Source: Pseudomonadota bacterium (lineage in GTDB: Bacteria; Pseudomonadota; Gammaproteobacteria; Burkholderiales; Thiobacillaceae). From it: a stretch of DNA of 8,508 nucleotides. The DNA lies in contig JAJYXA010000383.1 of NCBI GenBank assembly GCA_021791235.1, positions 1 through 8,508 of the forward strand, in the 5' to 3' direction. Positions 1 to 6,046 of the stretch are shown here, in pieces; position 1 is the stretch's first letter, and each line of letters begins with the position of its first letter. A program made the position numbers and the translations under genes. The notes under the pieces were generated by a model. That model was not told the DNA's origin. It saw only the letters and a program-made list of their open reading frames with translations, and did no database searches.

Positions 1-12
1 CGATTTTCAATA

Positions 13-181
13 CTAGCCCGGATGTTTCATAAAAACGGAGCGATCTCGCTGACGGCTTTTGTAGGAGCGGGCTTGCCCGCGAACAGCCCTGGAAGGGCTG
101 GATAACGGGTTAATCGCGGGCAAGCCCGCTCCTACAAGTAATCTTCTCAATCTGGCGATGTTTATGAAACATCCGGGCTAG
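13..181. repeat. Nested palindromic element (possible MITE) after hoxC
   Basis: A perfect 21-bp inverted repeat has arms at 13-33 (starts CTAGCCCGGATG) and 161-181. It encloses a second perfect inverted repeat (59-82 and 114-137), which itself encloses a small hairpin (84-90 with 94-100, loop GGA). The whole 169 bp can fold on itself in either strand. It begins 11 bp beyond the hoxC stop codon. Terminal inverted repeats without an open reading frame fit a miniature inverted-repeat element or another non-autonomous palindromic repeat. I see no clear target-site duplication. The structure lacks a following T-run, so it is not a standard intrinsic terminator, though it could block transcription or protect the mRNA 3' end. 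The inverted symmetry is seen directly; mobility is inferred. Confidence 0.7.
59..137. repeat. REP-like inverted pair (BIME-type)
   Basis: Two perfect 24-bp arms lie at 59-82 (contains GTAGGAGCGGGCTTGCCCGC) and 114-137 in inverted orientation. Each arm also has its own short palindrome, GCGGGC/GCCCGC. Between them is a 7-bp stem (84-90/94-100). The arm resembles the GC-rich REP sequences known from Pseudomonas and relatives, which usually sit between genes in inverted pairs and are moved by RAYT (TnpA-REP) transposases. No such transposase is in the window. The resemblance is from memory and has not been checked by search. Confidence 0.65.
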
Positions 182-192
182 ATGGTTAAGGC

Positions 193-1641
193 TCAATGTA
201 CCGTGCACACCATGCACGGATCAAACGAGCGCACCACGTGCTGCACGGCCACCGGCGACTCCTCGCCGGGCAATACCGGCACGCCGACCAGCGCCTGTTC
301 CAGCGCGCCGGGCGTATCCGCCCCGTCGCGCGGAGAGAAATTCCAGGTGGTGGGAGCGATGATCTGGTAATTGAAAATCCGCCCGCGGTGCACGTGCAGC
401 CAGTGTCCGAGACTGCCGCGCGCAGCCTCGACCAGGCCGAAGCTGCGGACGTCTTCCGGCATTTTGCCGTGATAACAGAAAGGCTCGCCCGGCTTGAGAG
501 CCTTCACCCAATTTTCCATCGCGGGCACCACCAGGGCAAACTCAAGCAGGCGAGCAACGACGCGGTTCTGCACGTTGCCGCCATGGTGCGCCGCCAGGTC
601 TCGCATCAAGGGGTGCCCCTGCACCAACTGGCGCGCCAGCGCCCCGGTTTCCACCACTTCGCCCGCCAGGCGCGGCGCCTTGCACCAGGAGTAGGCGCCC
701 GCCTTTTCCTCCAGCGGCAGGGTGATGCCCTGCGCCGGCGGCAGCGCGGCGTCTGGACCGGACATCAGACTATGGCTGACATCCTCGGCGATTCCCGCCG
801 GATCGAGCGCACGCCATTCATCCTGCCACACGCCGGGACGGAATAAATGGGCGGATTCGAACGGATAGCTGCCATAGCTCATGAAGCGGTCGGCAGCGCG
901 CCCCAGATGGTGCAGCCGCAAATCCGCGGCTATTTCGAGGAACAGGCGGAAGTCGCTCGCCCCGGCAGGCCGGGCGTCCATCCAGGTCTGTAGCGCCGCT
1001 TCGGAATCGAGCGCGGCAATGGTCTCCAGCCGGTCGCCGAACAAAGTCTGCTCCAGCCAGCGGCGGAACTGGTGGATCACCGCCAGCATGCGCGCCTTTT
1101 CCGCCGCCTCCACCGCTTTGGCCGAACCGCCGGGCTGAACGCTCAGGGTGTGCGGCCACTTTCCGGCCAGGTAGCCCATCAGGTGGAGGAAATTGGCGCG
1201 CGCCGGCAGCGCCTGCCGGGCTGCCGAGCCGCTCAGAGCCTTGAACCGCGCCTGTACCGGGGGAAACCAGGAACGCTCGCGGTACGCCTCGCGGGCGAAA
1301 TCCGGCATAAAAAACAGGTAGAAATGCGAAAAATGGTCGGCCAGATTTTCGCAAGCGAGCGTGAGGTTCTGCGCCAACCTGCCGTTGGGCGGCATGTCCA
1401 GTCCCATCGCGGCAGCCAGGGCAGAGGCTGCCGCCGCCGACTGCGACACCGAGCAAATGCCGCAGATGCGCGGTGCGATCACCAGCGCGTCGAACGGGTC
1501 GCGGCCCTGCATGATCTGCTCGAAACCGCGATACAGCGGCGCATTGACTTGGGCCGACGTCACCCGCCCAGCGGCGATGTCGAGGGCAACTTCGAGGTCG
1601 CCCTCGACGCGGTTGAACGGGCCGACGATCAGGCGGCTCAT
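193..1641 (-). CDS. hoxC: Regulatory (H2-sensing) [NiFe]-hydrogenase large subunit HoxC/HupV
   Basis: This 482-residue protein carries the NiFe(CN)2CO active site of the cytoplasmic H2 sensor; it pairs with HoxB, and the complex signals H2 rather than supplying energy. Visible motifs are RVEG (residues 11-14, Glu13), RICGIC (58-63, nickel ligands Cys60 and Cys63), HFSHFYLFF (103-111) and the terminal DPCMVCTVH (474-482, ligands Cys476 and Cys479). The protein stops at the His of the DPCxxCxxH motif, so there is no C-terminal peptide for a maturation protease, as known for regulatory hydrogenases. Ile62 and Phe110 replace the Val and Leu of standard enzymes at the gas channel, a signature linked to O2 tolerance and slow turnover in sensors. 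The ATG at 1641 overlaps the hoxB stop (ATGA) and follows a GAGG; an open frame extends further upstream to 2295, but only as a shadow of hoxB. Confidence 0.95.
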   Translation of the reverse strand: MSRLIVGPFNRVEGDLEVALDIAAGRVTSAQVNAPLYRGFEQIMQGRDPFDALVIAPRICGICSVSQSAAAASALAAAMGLDMPPNGRLAQNLTLACENLADHFSHFYLFFMPDFAREAYRERSWFPPVQARFKALSGSAARQALPARANFLHLMGYLAGKWPHTLSVQPGGSAKAVEAAEKARMLAVIHQFRRWLEQTLFGDRLETIAALDSEAALQTWMDARPAGASDFRLFLEIAADLRLHHLGRAADRFMSYGSYPFESAHLFRPGVWQDEWRALDPAGIAEDVSHSLMSGPDAALPPAQGITLPLEEKAGAYSWCKAPRLAGEVVETGALARQLVQGHPLMRDLAAHHGGNVQNRVVARLLEFALVVPAMENWVKALKPGEPFCYHGKMPEDVRSFGLVEAARGSLGHWLHVHRGRIFNYQIIAPTTWNFSPRDGADTPGALEQALVGVPVLPGEESPVAVQHVVRSFDPCMVCTVH

Positions 1642-2657
1642 TTCAGCCTCGTCTTTTTCACCGCCGGCGGCACCACCAGGTGGTCGGCATGGGCGTTCTC
1701 CCGCACCCGCTTCGGCGTGGCGGATTTCGATAAGGAAGCCAGCGCGACGAACCAGGCTTTGGGCATATCGGTCGGCAGGCCGATGGGGATGCCGGCGAAC
1801 TTCGGCGTCTGCGCAAAGGGATGGCCGGGATCCTCGAACCCCGGCTCGGTGCAGCTGATGCAGGCGTAGCCGCCGCGCAAGCAGGAACCTTCGCCGTTCC
1901 ACAGGCGGATGTTGCAATCGGCGTGGGCCTGGGTGCCCTTGCAGCCCATGTTTTCCATCAGGCAGCCGAGATCGGAAGACTTTTCCGCGCTCGCCTTGAA
2001 TTCGTAGTATTCGTTGCGCGGGCAGCCGTGGTGCACCAGGTGGTCGGCATAGTGGCGCGGACGACCCAAAGAATCGAGCTGATCCAGGGGCAGCTCGCCC
2101 AGCGCCAGCAGGGTCAGGGTCTCGGTCACCCAGTTGGGATGGGTCGGACAACCCGCCACGTTGATCACCGGCAACCCCGCGCCGGATCGGTAATCGGCAC
2201 CGAGCAGCCCGCCCGCCAGGTCGCGCTCGTACTGCAGGCCGCAGGCACCGGTGGGGTTGCCCCGGGAAATATTGATACCACCGAAGGCGGCGCAACTGCC
2301 GATAGCGAGGGTGTGGCGCGCCACCGCTGCCAGATGTTTCACCCAGTGCATCATCGGCTCGCCGCTACCGGACAAGAGATGGAACTTGCCCGATTCATTC
2401 GGCCCGCGCAGCATCGCCCCCTCGACGCACAGCACGTCGAGACGGGTTTTCCCGGACAGGCAGCGCTTGAAAAGCGCCAGCACCTCCGCGCCGGTTTCCT
2501 CGCTCAGGGAAGGGTGCCACAGAAAGCGCGCCCCCGCGGTTTCCAGCGCGCCATGCAGGCCGGGCGCCTCGGCATTCAGGAGTGAAATGCTGCAGCCGCC
2601 GCAGCCGGCGGATTGCAGCCAAAGCACGTTGAGCTTGCCGTCGTTTGTCCGGTTCAT
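1638..2657 (-). CDS. hoxB: Regulatory [NiFe]-hydrogenase small subunit HoxB/HupU
   Basis: This 339-residue electron-transfer subunit of the H2 sensor holds three Fe-S clusters. Cluster ligands can be read off: proximal Cys19, Cys22, Cys122, Cys170; distal His209 or His210 with Cys212, Cys232, Cys239; medial Cys248, Cys259, Cys266, Cys269. Cys259 stands where standard enzymes have Pro (medial 3Fe-4S), so the medial cluster is probably 4Fe-4S, as reported for the C. necator sensor. There is no Tat signal: the protein starts MNRTNDGKLNVLWLQSAGC, so it is cytoplasmic. A tail of about 59 residues after the last cluster (281-339, ending in KKTRLK) matches the extension that in C. necator supports docking to the kinase HoxJ. 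The ATG overlaps the hoxA stop (ATGA), the stop overlaps the hoxC start, and a GGAG lies 5 nt upstream of the start. Confidence 0.95.
   Translation of the reverse strand: MNRTNDGKLNVLWLQSAGCGGCSISLLNAEAPGLHGALETAGARFLWHPSLSEETGAEVLALFKRCLSGKTRLDVLCVEGAMLRGPNESGKFHLLSGSGEPMMHWVKHLAAVARHTLAIGSCAAFGGINISRGNPTGACGLQYERDLAGGLLGADYRSGAGLPVINVAGCPTHPNWVTETLTLLALGELPLDQLDSLGRPRHYADHLVHHGCPRNEYYEFKASAEKSSDLGCLMENMGCKGTQAHADCNIRLWNGEGSCLRGGYACISCTEPGFEDPGHPFAQTPKFAGIPIGLPTDMPKAWFVALASLSKSATPKRVRENAHADHLVVPPAVKKTRLK
1647..1650 (-). promoter_or_regulatory. hoxC ribosome binding site
   Basis: GAGG on the minus strand lies 5 nt upstream of the ATG at 1641, inside the 3' end of hoxB. It supports the internal start of HoxC at MSRLIVGPFNRVEG over the longer open frame. 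Together with the ATGA overlap it suggests translational coupling of the two subunits. Confidence 0.6.
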
Positions 2658-4096
2658 TTTTTCTCCAGTCCGAAACGCAACAGCTTGGCGCGCAGCCCCA
2701 CCCGCGACAGGCCCAGTTCCTGAGCGGCACGCGACTTGTTCCAGCGGTGGCGGATCAAGGTTTCCTTGAGCACGCTTTTTTCCAGCACTTCGATCCGCCC
2801 CTTGAGCGGCCCCACGCCAGTCCCGGCAAGATGCCTGTCGCTTTCCTGCTCCTGCCCCGCCGCGCGCAGCACCCGCGGCGTCAGCAGCTCGGCGCCAAGA
2901 TACTCTCCGTCAACCAATGCCAGCATGCGGATAATCTCGTTCTGCAACTCGCGCACGTTGCCCGGCCAGTGGTAGGCGCACAGGCAGTCGATGGCCTCGG
3001 CGGTGAAACCCTTGACTGGCTTGTCGAGTGCGCGCGCCGCCTCGCCCAGCAGGTGGTCGGCGAGCGGACGAATGTCCTGGGCACGTTCGCGCAGCGGCGG
3101 CACGTGCAGGGCGAAGGTGGTGAGGCGGTAGTACAGATCCTCGCGGAAACGCCCGTTGCGCACATCCTCTTCCAGGTTCCGGTTGGTGGCCGAGATGACC
3201 CGCACGTCCACCTTGCGCGAGCGCGAACTACCCAGCGGACGGATCTCCCCTTCCTGCAAGACCCGCAACAATTTGACCTGGAACGCGGGTGTCGTATCGC
3301 CGATTTCGTCGAGGAAAATGGTACCGCCGTCGGCCTGCTCGAACAAGCCGACGCGGTTCTCGAACGCGCCGGTGAAAGCGCCGCGCTTGTGGCCGAACAG
3401 TTCGGATTCGAGCAGGCTGTCGGACAGCGCACCGCAGTTCTCGATCACGAAGACGCGGTCGGCGCGGCTGCTGCCGTAGTGGATGGCACGCGCCAGCAGT
3501 TCCTTGCCGGTGCCCGATTCGCCGGTGATCAGGACGGAAATATCGTAGGGGGCGATGCGCTGCGCCATCTCGCACACCCGGTTGACCGGGCTTTCGCGGC
3601 TGCGTACCAGGCGTAAAAAACCATTCCGGCTCTTCAGCGCTTCGCGCTTGGCTTCGACCCGGCGCCGCAGCACCGGCTCGGTGGTGCGCAGCTCGAGCGA
3701 AGCCTGCTGGTTTTCCTGCTGCAGGCGGTAGATCTGCGCAGCGGCGCGCACAGAAAGCAGCAGGGATTCCGGGTGCCAGGGCTTGGTGATGTACTGGTAG
3801 ATGCCGGCGGCGTTGATGCCGGCGATGATGTCCTCGGTTTCGGTGTAGCCGGACAGGATGATGCGCACGGTGTCCGGCCAGCGCTCCCGCACCTGCTTGA
3901 GGAAATCCACACCGCTCATCCCCGGCATGCGCTGGTCGCACAGGATCACGTGCATCCACTCGTGCTCCAGCAGCGCCAGCGCCTCTTCCGCACCGGACGC
4001 CGTGAACACGGTGAACTCTTCTTCCAGGGTGCGGCGCAGCGATTCCTGCGAGCGTACCTCGTCGTCAACCACCAGGACTGTCGGCAAATTCGGCAC
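2654..4096 (-). CDS. hoxA: HoxA/HupR, NtrC-family response regulator for hydrogenase genes
   Basis: This 480-residue protein is a sigma-54-dependent activator. Three domains are visible. The receiver domain (about 7-120) has Asp11, Asp12, the phosphoacceptor Asp54 (CDQRMPGMSG), Ser82 and Lys105. The AAA+ domain (about 168-405) has Walker A GESGTGKE (192-199), the sigma-54 contact GAFTGA (239-244), Walker B with Asp263-Glu264, and WPGNVREL (377-384). A Fis-type helix-turn-helix lies at about 453-476 (NKSRAAQELGLSRVGLRAKL). In C. necator, HoxA drives hydrogenase operons and its non-phosphorylated form is active, with HoxJ phosphorylating it when H2 is absent; the same wiring here is inferred. 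It starts with GTG (MPNLPTVLVVDDE), 3 nt after the hypX stop, behind a run of six Gs. Its stop overlaps the hoxB start. No kinase gene is in the window. Confidence 0.93.
   Translation of the reverse strand: MPNLPTVLVVDDEVRSQESLRRTLEEEFTVFTASGAEEALALLEHEWMHVILCDQRMPGMSGVDFLKQVRERWPDTVRIILSGYTETEDIIAGINAAGIYQYITKPWHPESLLLSVRAAAQIYRLQQENQQASLELRTTEPVLRRRVEAKREALKSRNGFLRLVRSRESPVNRVCEMAQRIAPYDISVLITGESGTGKELLARAIHYGSSRADRVFVIENCGALSDSLLESELFGHKRGAFTGAFENRVGLFEQADGGTIFLDEIGDTTPAFQVKLLRVLQEGEIRPLGSSRSRKVDVRVISATNRNLEEDVRNGRFREDLYYRLTTFALHVPPLRERAQDIRPLADHLLGEAARALDKPVKGFTAEAIDCLCAYHWPGNVRELQNEIIRMLALVDGEYLGAELLTPRVLRAAGQEQESDRHLAGTGVGPLKGRIEVLEKSVLKETLIRHRWNKSRAAQELGLSRVGLRAKLLRFGLEKK
2663..2666 (-). 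promoter_or_regulatory. hoxB ribosome binding site
   Basis: GGAG on the minus strand lies 5 nt before the hoxB ATG at 2657, inside the last codons of hoxA. It supports the chosen HoxB start and coupling with hoxA. Confidence 0.65.
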
Positions 4097-4099
4097 GGC

Positions 4100-5890
4100 C
4101 TATTTCCCCCCGATTCTGCGATGCAGCGCCAGATGGCGCGGTGTACGCGAATGTGGCACTTTGTGGACGAAATTGTAGCGCGCCACATGGTAGCTGGGGT
4201 CGAAACCATAGAAATTGCGCTTCATCTGCGCCAATTCCTCGACACGGTAAGCCGCCAGCGGCTTTCCCGCCTCGTCGCGGCGGCGCTCTGCGCGCTTTTC
4301 GGCGAGCAGGGCTGGCGCATCTGCGGCGAGGCTTTCCGCCAACGCCTCCACGCCGCACCGGAATCCTGCCGCATCGCTGCCGAAACAATCGTCGATCAGG
4401 CCGAGCGCCTTCGCTTGCCTCCCCTCCACGGGCAGGCGGTTCCCGGTGATTTCGCCGGCCCGTTCCGCACCCACCCGGCGCGGCAGCAGGTAAGTCCAGT
4501 ATTCTGAGCCGTACAGGTTGCCCATCGCCTGGTAGTGCGGGTTGAGCACTACGCCTTCGCGCGCCACCACCCGGTCCGCCGCCAGCGCAAGGAATACCCC
4601 TCCCGCCCCGGCGTTGCCCTGCAAGGCGGAAATAATCAAATGGCTGTCGCTAGACAGAATGGCGCGCGCCAGGTCATTCATGGCATTGATGTTACACCAG
4701 GATTCGTCGGCGGGGCTGTCTGCCGCCTCGATCAGGTTAAGGTGGAGGCCGTTCGACCAGAAGTCCGCCCCGCCCGCCAGCACGATCACTTTCGTGTCGC
4801 GCCGGATCGCCTCCTGGTAAGCCTGAAGCAGACGCCCGCACTGCGCCGTGCTCATCGCGCCGTTGTAGAACTCGAAGTGCAGATAGCCGACTCCATTCTT
4901 CTCCTCGTAGCGGATGTCGCGCCAAGTGGTTCCCTCAGTACCCGAACCCCCCTCTCCCCCAGCCCCTCTCCCGCCTGCGGGCGAGGGGAGTAATGCTGCA
5001 CTATAAGGCTCCCTCTCCTGCTTGCGGGAGAGGGCTGGGGAGAGGGAAACCTCGGCTACGCCGACCAGTTGCTTCCCCAACACCAGCGCCGCCGGCAGCT
5101 TGAAGGCCGGCTCGCGGTCCTGTTTCTTTTTCAGGTGGCCGATCCACACCGCGCCGTCCACTGTGGCGCGGCAGATCATGCCGTTGTTGTGGGCGATGAT
5201 CTCCCCCGGCGCGCCGCGCAACCCGGTTTCGGGATGCGCGTCGTACAGGTAGCAAGCCATCCCCAGCACTTCGTCGAGCACACCGGGAAAGCCGTCGGCA
5301 GATCTGATTTTGCGCAACACCGTCGCGGTATCGTCATTGCGCCAGTCGATGGCGCGGTCTTCCTGGCGCATTGCGGGCCGCCATTGCCCGCGCATGTCGG
5401 GCTGCGCTGAATCGAGCAGCTCGGGCCTGACGCCGCCCGCCTCAAACTTTTCCACCGCCTCCAGCACCGCCACCGCCGCCGCCTCCGTCACCTCGTTGCG
5501 GTACAGGCTGCCCTTGCTCGCCGCGCGCATCGGAAAATTCGCGCTTGCCCAGATGTCGCCGGCATCCATCTCGGCGGCGGCCTGCAGCACCGTCACGCCC
5601 CATTCCTGCTCACCGTTCAGGATCGCCCAATCCAGCGCCGACGGCCCGCGGTCGCCCCGGATGCCGGGGTGGACGATCAGGCAGACCTGCTTGCGCCAGA
5701 TTTCCTCGGGAATGGCGCGCTTGAGAAAAGGCGCGATAATCAGGTCGGGGCGGTACATCGCCACCGCCTCCAGCGTCACGGCGTCGCTGATGTCGAACTC
5801 GACCGACACCTCGTGGCCGCGCCCCGTCAGTTCGAGGTAGAGCCGCTGCGACAGGCTGTTGAAGGAGTGGGTCAGGAACAGGATGCGCAT
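4100..5890 (-). CDS. hypX: HypX/HoxX, CO-ligand synthesis protein with in-frame repeat insertion
   Basis: This 596-residue protein makes the CO ligand of the [NiFe] site from formyl-tetrahydrofolate, allowing hydrogenase maturation under air. The N-terminal formyltransferase-like domain (about 1-270) shows HPGIRGDRGPSALDWAI (74-90) and MDAGDIW (108-114). The C-terminal crotonase-like domain (about 321-560) shows YLHFEFYNGAMS (336-347), FWSNGLHLNLIE (377-388), the oxyanion-loop-like LQGNAGAGG (423-431) and NLYGSEYWTYLLPRR (458-472). A basic tail with HSRTPRH (580-586) follows. Between the domains, residues about 282-320 (Ser/Pro then Gly/Arg-rich) are coded by two inverted GC-rich palindromes and look like a repeat insertion kept in frame. 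The ATG (MRILFLTHSF) has no clear Shine-Dalgarno and sits behind an AT-rich stretch. The TAG stop lies 3 bp before hoxA. Confidence 0.94.
   Translation of the reverse strand: MRILFLTHSFNSLSQRLYLELTGRGHEVSVEFDISDAVTLEAVAMYRPDLIIAPFLKRAIPEEIWRKQVCLIVHPGIRGDRGPSALDWAILNGEQEWGVTVLQAAAEMDAGDIWASANFPMRAASKGSLYRNEVTEAAAVAVLEAVEKFEAGGVRPELLDSAQPDMRGQWRPAMRQEDRAIDWRNDDTATVLRKIRSADGFPGVLDEVLGMACYLYDAHPETGLRGAPGEIIAHNNGMICRATVDGAVWIGHLKKKQDREPAFKLPAALVLGKQLVGVAEVSLSPALSRKQEREPYSAALLPSPAGGRGAGGEGGSGTEGTTWRDIRYEEKNGVGYLHFEFYNGAMSTAQCGRLLQAYQEAIRRDTKVIVLAGGADFWSNGLHLNLIEAADSPADESWCNINAMNDLARAILSSDSHLIISALQGNAGAGGVFLALAADRVVAREGVVLNPHYQAMGNLYGSEYWTYLLPRRVGAERAGEITGNRLPVEGRQAKALGLIDDCFGSDAAGFRCGVEALAESLAADAPALLAEKRAERRRDEAGKPLAAYRVEELAQMKRNFYGFDPSYHVARYNFVHKVPHSRTPRHLALHRRIGGK
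4106..4111 (-). promoter_or_regulatory. G-run, likely hoxA ribosome binding site
   Basis: Six Gs on the minus strand lie 9 nt before the GTG at 4096, within the last codons of hypX. This is the only purine-rich site near the start and favours the GTG giving MPNLPTVLVV, which matches the usual N-terminus of receiver domains. Confidence 0.4.
4950..5046. repeat. Inverted pair of palindromic repeats inside hypX
   Basis: Copy 1 at 4950-4990 starts CCCTCTCCCCCAGCCCC; copy 2 at 5009-5046 is the same unit in inverted orientation. The outer 25 nt of copy 1 (4950-4974) align with the reverse complement of 5024-5046 apart from two single-base gaps. The 18-nt spacer includes TAATGCTGCACTATAA. Each copy has its own short hairpin (for example CCCGC/GCGGG). 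This type of GC-rich palindrome is usually intergenic in proteobacteria. Here it is read through in frame, giving SLSPALSRKQERE and LLPSPAGGRGAGGEG in HypX. The inverted repeat is seen directly; insertion into an ancestral hypX is inferred from its place in the interdomain linker. Confidence 0.8.
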
Positions 5891-5929
5891 ATTTTCAAAC
5901 TGAACAAAGCGAAATTAATAACAAACAAC

Positions 5930-6040
5930 TTCACCGCAGAGGCGCGGAGGCGCGGAGGCGCAGAAAAAAGCAATTCCAAGAAAGTGCGGAAGAAGGGCTT
6001 TCTTTGCGGAACCTCTGCGTCTCAGCGCCTCTGCGGTGAA
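5930..6040. repeat. Palindromic repeat, copy A, between hypE and hypX
   Basis: Perfect 16-bp arms lie at 5930-5945 (TTCACCGCAGAGGCGC) and 6025-6040. They enclose GGCGC-rich partial tandem units and a small inner stem (5978-5984/5998-6004, AAGAAAG/CTTTCTT). The unit resembles copy B between hypD and hypE. It fills most of the 156-bp gap between hypE and hypX and, on the transcribed strand, starts 6 bp after the hypE stop. There is no T-run after the stem on the minus strand, so it is not a standard terminator. It would be transcribed as an intercistronic hairpin in the operon mRNA. Confidence 0.75.
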
Positions 6041-6046
6041 AGATTT

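Noticed and set aside
59..137. Rho-independent terminator for the operon
   Set aside because: The stem is strong, but no T-run follows it on the minus strand; the bases after the stem are AAGCCG. REP-like repeat is the better label, though it could still affect termination.
1642..2295. N-terminal extension of HoxC making a 700-residue protein from 2295
   Set aside because: The extra sequence is hoxB read in another frame, with no family similarity. HoxC similarity begins at MSRLIVGPFNRVEG, which has its own GAGG and ATGA overlap.
2645..3616. Plus-strand open frame of 323 codons antisense to hoxA
   Set aside because: It mirrors the codon bias of hoxA, has no recognisable domain and no convincing start context.
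5930..5963. CRISPR-like or tandem repeat from the GGAGGCGC units
   Set aside because: Only two or three imperfect short units without spacers; they belong to one arm of the palindrome.
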